A stretch of 64,000 nt of DNA, from assembly GCF_004124315.2 (NCBI RefSeq), contig NZ_CP096889.1:2029001-2093000 (forward strand), written 5' to 3'. Each line of letters begins with the position of its first letter. Positions within the stretch are counted from its first letter, which is position 1. The notes beneath the pieces were generated by a model. That model saw only the letters and a program-made list of their open reading frames with translations. It had not been told where the DNA came from and searched no databases. The translations under genes and the position numbers were made by a program. Source of the stretch: Bacillus cabrialesii. Lineage in GTDB: Bacteria; Bacillota; Bacilli; Bacillales; Bacillaceae. This document shows positions 19,926 to 27,502 of the stretch, piece by piece.

Positions 19926-20258
19926 CGGATTCCCTCCAGTTCTCATAATAAGAGGATAAGAAAAAAGTAGAAAAATGACAATAAAAGAAATTATATGACT
20001 ATATAATCCATATATGCACTATATTAACGGATATTTTTTAAAGTACAATAAAAAATATTAAATTTTTATAACTTTTTTTTGAATATAGTATTATTTCTTT
20101 AATTTCCGTTTCGTTTTTTAACAAATTTTTGAACATAAAGTGATAAAAGCACCGTTTTCAGTAGGGTCTTACACACTATTTTTTCACTTGCACTAATTTG
20201 CTGCTCCATGTTATCTTTCTATTTGTTGTCAGATGGGATTGGATCGTTATTGCAGGCA
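19926..20258. promoter_or_regulatory. pps operon upstream region, AT-rich
   Basis: This gap of about 330 bp lies between the ppsA start and the dacC terminator. It is very rich in A and T. A minus-strand TATAAT hexamer lies at 19990-19995, 65 bp upstream of the TTG start, and could be the -10 of the pps promoter. The hexamer 17-18 bases further upstream (GTGCAT on the minus strand) is a poor -35, so the promoter may need an activator. That is consistent with the known DegQ dependence of pps expression, but the link is inference. No open frame of note is seen here. Confidence 0.35.
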
Positions 20259-20291
20259 TAAAAAAACCTGTTTTCGCTTGAAAACAGGTTT
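20259..20291 (-). terminator. dacC terminator
   Basis: A perfect hairpin with arms AACCTGTTTTC and GAAAACAGGTT is followed on the minus strand by a run of T. It begins just after the dacC stop. Confidence 0.85.
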
Positions 20292-20298
20292 GAAGCTA

Positions 20299-21774
20299 TT
20301 ATTGGTTTGCCAAGATGACAGCGATTTGGTCCTCAATATCTTTTCCGTCCTCGTCATCAATCAATCCGTTCAAAAGAATTGAAAAAACAAGTTTTTTTCC
20401 GCTCTTGGTTTCTGCGTACCCGGATAAAGAGCTGACCGTAGTTAGCGATCCGGTTTTAGCCCTTACTTTTCCTTGTGCAGGAGTGTCTTTCATTCGATTT
20501 CTCAGTGTTCCGCCTATCATTCTGTCACTATGGCCCGCAACAGGCAGAGAATTTAGATAAGGTGAGAACCATTTTTCATCTTGAATGTCATATAACAGCT
20601 GTGAGATTTGATCTGAGGATATAGCGTTGATATGAGAGACTCCTGATCCATCCCTTAATACAAATGATTTGGGATCAATACCAAATTTCGGAAGCGTACT
20701 GTTTAATACTTCGAGTCCCTTTTCCCAGCTGCCCTCTTCTTTTTTCACTTTCCCCATTTCTTTTACGAGCACTTCAGCATGTCCGTTATTGCTTAATTTC
20801 ATAAACGGTACAAATAGTTTCGACAAAGGCATTGAATTATGAGAGATCAACACGTCTGAGGAATCAGGCGCAGCGCCCGTCATGACCTTCCCTTTTACAG
20901 TAATCCCTTGCTTTTTTAGTGCTTGCTTAAATAAATCCAAAGCATATCCCGCGGGCTCCCAAACGGCAATCCATTCCTTTGTCTCGCTTGCGTCAACCGG
21001 TACACTCCCTTCAATTGAGACTGTGTTTGTCCCATGCTCTCTTTCAATTGTGAGCTCTTTTTTTTGACCGGCACCAGTCGTTTCGGCATCGTTCTTAACC
21101 GTTACATAATCCGTTTTTGGAGAGACAGAAACAGCGGGCTTTTCCCCTTCTTTTTTACCCGGAGTGACCTCTACTATCACAGTGCCTGCATCATAGTCTT
21201 CATTCGGAGACGCTGTTAAAGCCGAGATTTGCGCGCCGTAATACGTGTACTCATCACTCCACGGCGTATCAGGTGATAATCGGATGTCATCATACCACGT
21301 ATCATCGCTGATCAGATTGCCTTTAATCACTTTCACGCCGAACTGTTTCAATTTCTCAGCCATTTCTTCAAAATCAGATGGTAAAAGTGTCGGATCTCCT
21401 TTCCCTTTTAAATAAAGGTTTCCATTCAGCTTTTTCCCTTTCAGACTGCCGTCTGTCCGGAGTTCGGTTGTGAAGGAATAGTCTTCGCCAAGGACAGAAA
21501 GTGCCGCGGCCGCTGTCAAAAGTTTCAGAGAAGAGGCGGGCCTCATTCGAATGTCTCCTGAATGTTCATATAGAACAGCGCCTGTATCCAGAGAGCGAAC
21601 AGTGATGCCAGCCATTGCGCCGTCGAGTGCAGGATGTTCGGCTAAAATCTTATCGATCTGTCCGGCAAGCGCATCTTGTTTTTCGACCGCTTGCGCAGCC
21701 TGATGCATATAAGGTACCGATGCAACGACGAAAAGCAGCAAAACAGCAACATAAAGCTTTATGCTTTTATTCAT
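20299..21774 (-). CDS. dacC: D-alanyl-D-alanine carboxypeptidase PBP4a (class C low-mass PBP)
   Basis: This 491-residue secreted penicillin-binding protein of the S13 family trims the D-Ala-D-Ala end of peptidoglycan stem peptides outside the membrane. An N-terminal signal peptide (hydrophobic residues 7-22, likely cleavage near AQA at 27-29) is present. The three penicillin-binding motifs are visible: S81-S-L-K84 within RPASSLK, SNN within KLSNNGHAE, and KTG within RAKTGSLT. The long insertion between the first two motifs is typical of PBP4a. Length matches the family. The gene lies 33 bp downstream of galM on the same strand with no terminator between, so the two may be cotranscribed. It ends in a strong terminator. 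Confidence 0.95.
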   Translation of the reverse strand: MNKSIKLYVAVLLLFVVASVPYMHQAAQAVEKQDALAGQIDKILAEHPALDGAMAGITVRSLDTGAVLYEHSGDIRMRPASSLKLLTAAAALSVLGEDYSFTTELRTDGSLKGKKLNGNLYLKGKGDPTLLPSDFEEMAEKLKQFGVKVIKGNLISDDTWYDDIRLSPDTPWSDEYTYYGAQISALTASPNEDYDAGTVIVEVTPGKKEGEKPAVSVSPKTDYVTVKNDAETTGAGQKKELTIEREHGTNTVSIEGSVPVDASETKEWIAVWEPAGYALDLFKQALKKQGITVKGKVMTGAAPDSSDVLISHNSMPLSKLFVPFMKLSNNGHAEVLVKEMGKVKKEEGSWEKGLEVLNSTLPKFGIDPKSFVLRDGSGVSHINAISSDQISQLLYDIQDEKWFSPYLNSLPVAGHSDRMIGGTLRNRMKDTPAQGKVRAKTGSLTTVSSLSGYAETKSGKKLVFSILLNGLIDDEDGKDIEDQIAVILANQ

Positions 21775-21807
21775 AATTTACCCCGCCTCTCTGCGTCTCA
21801 TCATTGG

Positions 21808-22785
21808 TTATTGATGATTCAGTTCAATGGTGATACTGCTTTTGGCAGTCGTTTCTTCTCCCGGTTCCAGCACTTGTAAACCAGTCAGTGATGAAGGTAA
21901 ATCAAGGTTCACAGCGTTTGTCACCCATGTGTAAGGTTCAGGGCATAAATACCCCTGTTTTCCGTCCGCATTGTATACAACCCAATGTTTAAATTGTTCA
22001 TCTGCCTTATAAACAATACTTATATGTGCCTGCTGATGATAAATGATTGCCTGATTTTCTCCGCCTCTTTTCTGATAAGCGGATAAAAAGACATCATCCA
22101 GCTGCTTCTGACGTAAATCCATGCCTTCATGCAATGCTTCTTTATTCGGTACATCCGCCAGCTTCCCAGTCGGCAGCAGGCGTTCATCCAACTCCCATTG
22201 CTCATCTGCTGTCAGGGAGAATAGGGAGCTTTCTTCCGGGAACACAAATGTAGTATGATAACCGATTCCCCAAGGAAACGCTTCCTTTCCTTTGTTCATG
22301 ACCGTCGCATATTTAAATAGAGTATTCCCCTTTAGCGTGTATGTCATCCGAACGACAGCATGATGCGGAAACTGCTTATACACATGAGAAAGCTCTGAAA
22401 GATCAATCTCAGTTTCAACGATAACTTCTTCGTCCGTTTGCTTCATTGTCACAACGTCCCACTTTTCCTGATAAAGAAACCCATGAAGATGGTTGTGTTT
22501 ATCCTTTTCGTTAATATCAAAATGATATGTTCTGCCCCGGAAACTGAATGTACCGTCACTTATGCGGTTAGGCGGAAACAGGATTGGAATGCCGTACAAT
22601 GTTGGTGTGTCTTGGAAGCTTTCTGCTGTTTCCGGTTCACGCAAAAGCTGGATCTTTGTTATTTTGTCCACGAGAGAAATGACGTTGCTCCCCCACTCGG
22701 GGACAACAATCATTTCTAAGTGTTCGTTCCCCGCTTTAATGGCCGGCGTTCCCAAATACGTGATTTTTTCAATAAAGTTTGCCAT
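21808..22785 (-). CDS. galM: Aldose 1-epimerase (galactose mutarotase family)
   Basis: This 325-residue protein belongs to the beta-sandwich aldose 1-epimerase family, which interconverts alpha and beta anomers of hexoses. Family landmarks are the HNHLHGF segment near residue 98, the GIGYHTTF segment near residue 172 with the second conserved His, and EPYTWVTNAVNL near the C-terminus, which carries the general-base Glu. No signal peptide is seen, so it should be cytoplasmic. The start ATG is preceded by GGAGAGG about ten bases upstream. It is followed closely by dacC. The exact sugar cannot be told from sequence, and no other galactose genes are adjacent. Confidence 0.88.
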   Translation of the reverse strand: MANFIEKITYLGTPAIKAGNEHLEMIVVPEWGSNVISLVDKITKIQLLREPETAESFQDTPTLYGIPILFPPNRISDGTFSFRGRTYHFDINEKDKHNHLHGFLYQEKWDVVTMKQTDEEVIVETEIDLSELSHVYKQFPHHAVVRMTYTLKGNTLFKYATVMNKGKEAFPWGIGYHTTFVFPEESSLFSLTADEQWELDERLLPTGKLADVPNKEALHEGMDLRQKQLDDVFLSAYQKRGGENQAIIYHQQAHISIVYKADEQFKHWVVYNADGKQGYLCPEPYTWVTNAVNLDLPSSLTGLQVLEPGEETTAKSSITIELNHQ

Positions 22786-22875
22786 GTCTACTCAACCTCT
22801 CCTTGATTCATCGCTTGTATAAGAATTCAATGTACTGTGCCATATTTCCTCCATTTTATGTTTCCCCTTCCAAAT

Positions 22876-22911
22876 AAAAAAACACCGTTCAAACTCATGA
22901 ACGGTGTGATT
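22876..22911 (-). terminator. yoeA terminator
   Basis: A hairpin ACACCGTTCAtgagttTGAACGGTGT on the minus strand is followed by seven T. It lies directly downstream of the yoeA stop and upstream of galM. Confidence 0.85.
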
Positions 22912-22918
22912 CGGGAGA

Positions 22919-24310
22919 CTATTGGATGAGACGTGTAATTTGTTTCTTTTTCCACACGAATTGATAATACCCATAAATCAACAGCAAACTGACAGCGAAC
23001 GCAGCCGGATAGCCAACCCAGACGCCAAGTATTTCAAGCTTTGTGTAGTGGGAAAGTACGAACGCAACAGGCACTTCTATTCCCCAGATGGCGAAAATAC
23101 TGATAACGGTCGGCCATAAAACCGTTCCGCTTGCCCGCATCGTTGCAGAAATAATTTGGGCATTTCCAAACAGCAAATAACTCCACAAAGTAATCATCAA
23201 GAGACGGTGCGCGATGTAAAGTGTGTCTTTCTCGGTTAAAAATAAGCCTAAAATTTGCTGTGAAAAAACATAGATCAGGATGATCAGCACACCGCCAATG
23301 ATATAATTCAGCCAAATCCCGACGCGAATGACCTGCTTTAAGCGGTCAAACTCATTCGCTCCGATCGATTGCGCGGCGAAAATAGACACCGCAATGCCGA
23401 GGCTGACGGCCGGCATCTGCACATAGCTGGCTACCTGGTTGACCACACCGTATGCAGCTGTCGCATTAGATCCGTAATGGTTGACGAATGAAATAACCGC
23501 TATCTCTGATAATGAGACGAGAATCATGTTAATGCTTGATGGAATCCCGAGGCGCAGCAGAAGAGCCAGTAATTCTTTATCCATTTTCAAATAACGGCGC
23601 ACTGTTTTATCAAATTGCAGCGGATGGTTTCGTTTTCGCAAATACACCATTAACACGATAAAAGTTGCAATCGTGGAAATGACGGTTGCATATGCGGAGC
23701 CGTATATGCCCAGTTTCGCAAAACCGAACATGCCAAGGATTAAGACAGGCAAAAGCGCTATGTTAATGACCGTGCTCACAATCAGCGTATAAAATGGTGT
23801 CTTAGAATCCCCTGTACCGCGCAAAAATGTTGTATAAGCAAAATATAAAAACATAAATGGCATAGCGTAAAATAAAATGCGTGCATAGCTGGCGCTGATA
23901 TGAATGACGTTTTCAGGCGTGCCCATTAAACGAAGAATATCGAGGGTGAAAATACTGCCAATGACAGCTAACACAACCCCTAATAAAAACGTAAATGTGA
24001 GCGTCGTTCCGACAACAGCCTTTAACCGCTCCTCATTCTTCGCCCCGTAGGCCTGTCCGATCAGAATCGAACTTCCTGAACCAATCCCTATCGTAAATGA
24101 GATTAAAAGAAAAAATAACGGGAAAAAGGATGATACAGCCGCAACGGCATCAACACCAAGCCATCTGCCTACAGCCATCATTCCTACTAACTGGCCGACT
24201 GATTGCAGTACATTGCTTAGCAGAAGCGGCACTAAAAAGAGTGACATAGACCGCCAGACAGATGGATTACTTTTCTTCTGGGGTACAAGATGTTCTTGTG
24301 ATGTTTCCAT
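22919..24310 (-). CDS. yoeA: MATE-family multidrug/toxin efflux transporter YoeA
   Basis: This 463-residue integral membrane protein has about twelve hydrophobic segments and the two-fold repeated organisation of MATE (MatE) antiporters, which expel cationic drugs using Na+ or H+. Typical features are the LLLSNVLQSVGQLVGMM segment in the first helix pair and the LRGTGDSKTPF loop near the end of the first half. The ATG at 24310 is preferred over the upstream start at 24472: AAAGGAG lies just upstream of it, and the extra 54 residues do not look like MATE sequence. The gene is divergent from iseA and ends in a terminator. Its substrate is unknown. Proximity to the plipastatin genes is suggestive only. 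Confidence 0.9.
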   Translation of the reverse strand: METSQEHLVPQKKSNPSVWRSMSLFLVPLLLSNVLQSVGQLVGMMAVGRWLGVDAVAAVSSFFPLFFLLISFTIGIGSGSSILIGQAYGAKNEERLKAVVGTTLTFTFLLGVVLAVIGSIFTLDILRLMGTPENVIHISASYARILFYAMPFMFLYFAYTTFLRGTGDSKTPFYTLIVSTVINIALLPVLILGMFGFAKLGIYGSAYATVISTIATFIVLMVYLRKRNHPLQFDKTVRRYLKMDKELLALLLRLGIPSSINMILVSLSEIAVISFVNHYGSNATAAYGVVNQVASYVQMPAVSLGIAVSIFAAQSIGANEFDRLKQVIRVGIWLNYIIGGVLIILIYVFSQQILGLFLTEKDTLYIAHRLLMITLWSYLLFGNAQIISATMRASGTVLWPTVISIFAIWGIEVPVAFVLSHYTKLEILGVWVGYPAAFAVSLLLIYGYYQFVWKKKQITRLIQ

Positions 24311-24528
24311 ATTGAAGGCTCCTTTATATAAATTCGTTTGTAAACATGTTCCTATTCTTTTTGACAAAAACAGGATATGCAACATGTTATTATTCATCAC
24401 TGTCCATATGAAACCCTTCCCGATTCTTCTCATTTTACACATCTTTTTAACTTTCGAAAAATAAACTAGCAAGTAACAGCCTATTTCTTTGTGAATAAAA
24501 GAATAAAAAATAATTTATGCAAAAGTGT

Positions 24529-24545
24529 TGTAATCTATCCGTAAT
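24529..24545 (+). promoter_or_regulatory. Candidate WalR box upstream of iseA
   Basis: The sequence TGTAAT-N5-CGTAAT matches the WalR consensus TGTWAH-N5-TGTWAH at 11 of 12 positions. It lies about 55 bp before the iseA start. A second pair, TGTAAC-N3-TGTAAC, follows at 24548 with a shorter spacer. WalR is known to repress iseA in B. subtilis. That this copy is the operator is inferred from position and sequence. Confidence 0.5.
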
Positions 24546-24597
24546 TATTGTAACATTTGTAACATAAGAGAAAGAGATTTCGAAGGAGTGAACCACA

Positions 24598-25143
24598 ATG
24601 AAAAAATGTCTTCTATTTCTAACAACGATTGCACTTATTCTGTCATTAAGCACAAATGCATTTGCGAAAAATACATCTGGCGATTTATCACAAAAACAAG
24701 CATTGCAGCTGGCATTATCAGCAAGAGAACACTTTTGGAACACAATGAGCGGACATAATCCAAAAGCGAAAAAAGCAGTTTGCCCTTCAGGTACATTTGA
24801 GTATCAAAATCTTCAATACGTGTACATGTGTAGTGATTTAGGCACTAAAGCAAAAGCGGTAAATTACTTAACTCCTATTTTCACAAAAACAGCAATCGAA
24901 AAAGGTTTTAAAGAATATCATTTCACTGTTTCAAAAGGAAAACTTGCGGTTCCAATCGGCGATGGAGACAACCTTTTAAATTGGAAAAAATCAACGGCTA
25001 AACTGATCTCTAAAAAAGGCGGCACAGTCACATACGAATTTACCGTTCCTACTTTAGACGGATCACCTTCAGCGAAACGCAAAGTGACTTTTGTAAAAGA
25101 AAATAAAGAGTGGAAAGTCAATCAATTTGACGCAGTTATATAA
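24598..25143 (+). CDS. iseA: Inhibitor of cell-separation enzymes IseA (YoeB)
   Basis: This 181-residue secreted protein is known in B. subtilis as an inhibitor of DL-endopeptidase autolysins such as LytE and LytF at the septum and cell wall. A clear signal peptide spans residues 1-23, with cleavage expected after AFA. The mature domain contains the cysteine pair in KAVCPSG and YMCSD. A GAAGGAG ribosome site lies nine bases before the ATG. It is divergent from yoeA. The transcription terminator that should follow is split by an insertion sequence starting 18 bases after the stop codon, so read-through antisense to the transposase is likely. Confidence 0.95.
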   Translation: MKKCLLFLTTIALILSLSTNAFAKNTSGDLSQKQALQLALSAREHFWNTMSGHNPKAKKAVCPSGTFEYQNLQYVYMCSDLGTKAKAVNYLTPIFTKTAIEKGFKEYHFTVSKGKLAVPIGDGDNLLNWKKSTAKLISKKGGTVTYEFTVPTLDGSPSAKRKVTFVKENKEWKVNQFDAVI

Positions 25144-25202
25144 GAAAAAAACGCCCTGCATGGGACTGACCCCCGTTTTTGAGACAGGGATCAAAACACC
25201 TT

Positions 25203-26015
25203 TTAAACAGCCAATTGCCGATAGTTTATCGGTGATTGGTTGTTTAGTTTCGTTTGAATACGAATATTGTTATAATAATGAATGTATTCTGTGACAGTGC
25301 GTTCTACGATGGCGGTCGTAGTTCGATCAATGCTGTTAAGATAGAACGTTTCAGACTTTAGTAAGGAATGAAACGATTCGATGGAGGCATTATCAGCGGG
25401 CGTCCCTTTGCGGGACATGCTCATGATAATGCCTTTTGTGTTAACAGCTTTTTGATACTCGTAGGATGTATACACAGAACCTTGGTCGCTATGTAACACG
25501 CAGTTCTCAGGCAATGTTGGCAGCTGCTCAAGTGTGTCTAAGACAAAGTCTGTGTCCTGCTTATCGCCAATCGTATAAGCAATCACTTCTCCATTGTATA
25601 AATCTAATATACTGGAAAGGTACAATTGTTTCTGCCCATAAGGCAAATATGTGATGTCCGTTACTAGTTTTTCAAGAGGGCGATCAGACTGAAAGTTCCG
25701 ATCCAATATATTATCGACTACGGCATATGGCTGCCCATTCTTCTTACGCTTTTTCACCTTAACCCGGCACTGCCACTGATTTTTCTGCATAATACGTTGA
25801 ACCGTTTTATGGTTGATACGCATTCCCTTTTTTAAAATGGCTGTGATTTTCCGATATCCATATCGATACTTGTGCTCTCGGCACAACGTACCGATTTGTT
25901 TTTCCAAATGTCGCTTGGGATGATCCTTCATCCGATTCTTCTTCCAACGATAATAAGACGCTCGAGAGATACCTAAATGAATACAGATATCCTGCACGGT
26001 CATTGTGCTGCGCAA
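25203..26015 (-). CDS. IS3-family transposase OrfB, DDE integrase core
   Basis: The 270-residue frame is the catalytic half of an IS150-type transposase. An HTH_21-like segment (HLGISRASYYRWKK) and the HKTVQRIM region precede the RNase-H-fold core. The DDE triad is intact: Asp in LVTDITYL, Asp in LHSDQGS, and Glu in ASIESFHS, with exactly 35 residues between the second Asp and the Glu. The protein is normally made by -1 frameshifting from OrfA rather than from its own start. The first TTG in this frame, at 26015, is only a nominal start. All catalytic residues are present, so the element may still be active. Confidence 0.9.
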   Translation of the reverse strand: MRSTMTVQDICIHLGISRASYYRWKKNRMKDHPKRHLEKQIGTLCREHKYRYGYRKITAILKKGMRINHKTVQRIMQKNQWQCRVKVKKRKKNGQPYAVVDNILDRNFQSDRPLEKLVTDITYLPYGQKQLYLSSILDLYNGEVIAYTIGDKQDTDFVLDTLEQLPTLPENCVLHSDQGSVYTSYEYQKAVNTKGIIMSMSRKGTPADNASIESFHSLLKSETFYLNSIDRTTTAIVERTVTEYIHYYNNIRIQTKLNNQSPINYRQLAV

Positions 26016-26020
26016 TACTT

Positions 26021-26389
26021 CTACAAGTTCGACTGACGTTTCGCTATCAACTTCCTTTCCAATTCGTTGTACTTTTTTAACACTTCATTCTGTTGTCTTA
26101 GATAACAATTCTCTGCCTGCAGTTTCTCTAATTCGGAAGAATACTCCGGACCTTTTCCGTAAGTGTATTGCTTTCCAACAGGCTGTTCGAATCGATGTGT
26201 ATCACCAGCCTTATGCCATCTAACCCATGTCTGAACCTGTGTCTTATTCTTAATATTCAATTTCTGCATGATCTCTTTCATAGGTACGCCTGCCAATCTC
26301 ATTTCTACAGCCTTCTGTTTCACTTCAACCGGATAACTCACTCTTGTCCCCATAGAAAAAACACCCCCAAGTCTAATTTCGGATAACAA
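26021..26389 (-). CDS. IS3-family transposase OrfA, helix-turn-helix part
   Basis: This 122-residue protein has the composition of IS3 OrfA. A helix-turn-helix covers KAVEMRLAGVPMKEIMQKLNIKNKTQVQTW and should bind the terminal repeats. The C-terminal part (LEKLQAENCYLRQQNEVLKKYNELERK) is a leucine-zipper-like coiled coil. A canonical slippery heptamer A-AAA-AAG lies in frame at 26078-26072. A -1 slip there enters the OrfB frame and gives the OrfAB fusion. The ORF start at 26389 is nominal; an ATG at 26353 (giving MGTRVSYPV) is a plausible alternative. Confidence 0.85.
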   Translation of the reverse strand: MLSEIRLGGVFSMGTRVSYPVEVKQKAVEMRLAGVPMKEIMQKLNIKNKTQVQTWVRWHKAGDTHRFEQPVGKQYTYGKGPEYSSELEKLQAENCYLRQQNEVLKKYNELERKLIAKRQSNL

Positions 26390-26513
26390 TCATCCGTTTT
26401 CAAACTTGAAGGTGTTTTTATTTGTCTCATCTTATGGGGTCAGTCCCCATAAGCGGGCGTTTTTTATTTGGCATAAAGAAAGACAACAGGCAAATAGCCC
26501 ATTGTCATATTGA

Positions 26514-26586
26514 CGCTCTAGGAGAGATTCGAACTCCCGACCTGCAGTTTAGGAAACTGCTGCACTATCCGCTGTGCTACTAGAGC
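26514..26586 (-). tRNA. tRNA-Arg (anticodon CCU)
   Basis: A 73-base cloverleaf is read on the minus strand. The acceptor arms are GCTCTAG and CTAGAGC with discriminator G. The D stem is GCAC/GTGC. The anticodon stem GCAGT/ACTGC encloses TTCCTAA, giving anticodon CCT (complement at 26551-26553), which decodes AGG. The T loop is TTCGAAT with stem GGGAG/CTCTC. The 3' CCA is not encoded. It sits 52 bp downstream of the integrase-like gene yoeC, a usual position for an element inserted at a tRNA. Confidence 0.95.
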
Positions 26587-26638
26587 TTTTCGTATGTATA
26601 TAGTAGCTCTGATGATCAATATTTTCAAGCGCTTTGTA

Positions 26639-27184
26639 TTAAAGCCCTCCAAAAACTTTATACGCGGCTCTTGTCGTATCTTCATCAATACCGATATACC
26701 GCATTGTAATCGAGGGTGATGAATGATTCAGTATTCTCTGCAGCTCGGCGATGTCTTTTGTCCGCTGATAAAAATGGTAGCCGAACGTTTTCCGGAGCGT
26801 ATGCGTCCCTATCTCCTCAAGTCCGCACGCCGCCGCGGCCTCTCTTAAAATTCTGTAGGCCTGAATGCGGGAAATCGGCTTCCTGGTCCGGAGAGACTTA
26901 AATAGATATTCGTTTTCTTTCATGTCTTTCGTATACTCGTATATTTCGTGTTTCAGCGATTCTAAAATCAGAATCTTCCTTTTCTTTTTCGTTTTGCTTT
27001 CCGTCGCCCATAAATGATCTTTATTTTTCACGTCCTTCACTTGCAGTGGCAGAATATCAGAAATACGGAGCGCGCTGTTGATGCCGAAAATAAATAAAAA
27101 GTAATCCCGTTTATTTTTGTTCAGCAAATACTGTTTTACTTGTTGGATTTTCTCTAAACTGCGAATCGGCTGTACAATATGCAT
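26639..27184 (-). CDS. yoeC: Small tyrosine recombinase/integrase-like protein YoeC
   Basis: This 181-residue protein corresponds to the catalytic domain of phage-integrase tyrosine recombinases without the usual N-terminal DNA-binding domains. Catalytic landmarks are the first Arg in NSALRISDIL, the HTLRKTFGYHF box with its His and Arg, and the nucleophilic Tyr in MRYIGIDEDT. The set appears complete, so the protein could be active. Length is about half that of a full phage integrase. The ATG at 27184 has AAGGAG seven bases upstream. It lies next to tRNA-Arg and downstream of yoeD, which resembles an excisionase, suggesting the leftovers of an integrated element. Its upstream region carries four copies of a 9-base motif. 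Confidence 0.85.
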   Translation of the reverse strand: MHIVQPIRSLEKIQQVKQYLLNKNKRDYFLFIFGINSALRISDILPLQVKDVKNKDHLWATESKTKKKRKILILESLKHEIYEYTKDMKENEYLFKSLRTRKPISRIQAYRILREAAAACGLEEIGTHTLRKTFGYHFYQRTKDIAELQRILNHSSPSITMRYIGIDEDTTRAAYKVFGGL

Positions 27185-27472
27185 CAAAAAACTCCTTAAA
27201 AACGGTTATGTAACGTTTTGAGGCTTATGTTACTATTATAGCTGAAAAACCTTGAAAGTCAAAGTCTGGCGGCATTTATGTAACATAATATACATAGTGT
27301 TACATAAGGGATTAAATAGCTTTCCAAAAACCCTCTCCCTATTAAAATGCGTTAAAACGCCCATATAAAGCTTTTGCCCCATTTGATACTTATTACTCTA
27401 ACGTCTGTTTAAAAACCTCTTAGAACAAAATCTGAGGATTCCATTTTTCTGGCACTTCTAAAAAAACATGCA
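27185..27472. promoter_or_regulatory. yoeC upstream region with repeated TTATGTAAC motifs
   Basis: The 290 bp between the yoeC start and the yoeD terminator hold four copies of a 9-mer. They are TTATGTAAC at 27206-27214, TTATGTTAC at 27225-27233, TTATGTAAC at 27276-27284, and the inverse GTTACATAA at 27299-27307. The last two form an inverted repeat with a 14-base spacer. They may be operators for yoeC or recombinase/excisionase arm sites. No open frame is seen here. Confidence 0.55.
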
Positions 27473-27502
27473 AAAAAAAGACACAATTTGAAATTGTGTC
27501 CT
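27473..27502 (-). terminator. yoeD terminator
   Basis: The palindrome GACACAATTTCAAATTGTGTC followed by eight T on the minus strand begins at the yoeD stop codon. Confidence 0.85.

Larger units (their letters stand above)
25161..26449 (-). mobile_element. IS3-family (IS150-type) insertion sequence, 1.29 kb
   Basis: The element has two overlapping transposase frames on the minus strand and imperfect terminal inverted repeats of about 39 bp. The left end reads TGGGACTGACCCC and continues to AAAACACC near 25200. The right end, read inward, starts TGGGGACTGACCCC and also reaches AAAACACC. The left tip lacks one G. No target duplication could be recognised. The flanks join as the two arms of a single hairpin (25145-25156 and 26455-26465), so the element sits in the iseA terminator. 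I do not recall this copy at the same place in strain 168. It may belong to the ISBsu1 group, but that name would need a database comparison. Confidence 0.88.
25145..26465 (+). terminator. iseA terminator hairpin split by the insertion sequence
   Basis: The left arm AAAAAAACGCCC (25145-25156) directly follows the iseA stop. The complementary right arm GGGCGTTTTTT (26455-26465) lies just outside the other end of the IS. Joined without the element they would form a classic Rho-independent terminator. The 1.29-kb insertion separates them. Confidence 0.75.

Noticed and set aside
20099..20240. Possible small RNA in the AT-rich region between ppsA and dacC
   Set aside because: No promoter-terminator pair of its own could be seen; the only terminator belongs to dacC.
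27285..27301. A possible third Ter site around TACATAGTGTTAC upstream of yoeC
   Set aside because: Only the short TACATAGT part matches; the rest of the 27-base Ter consensus is absent. The bases are better explained by the TTATGTAAC repeat family.
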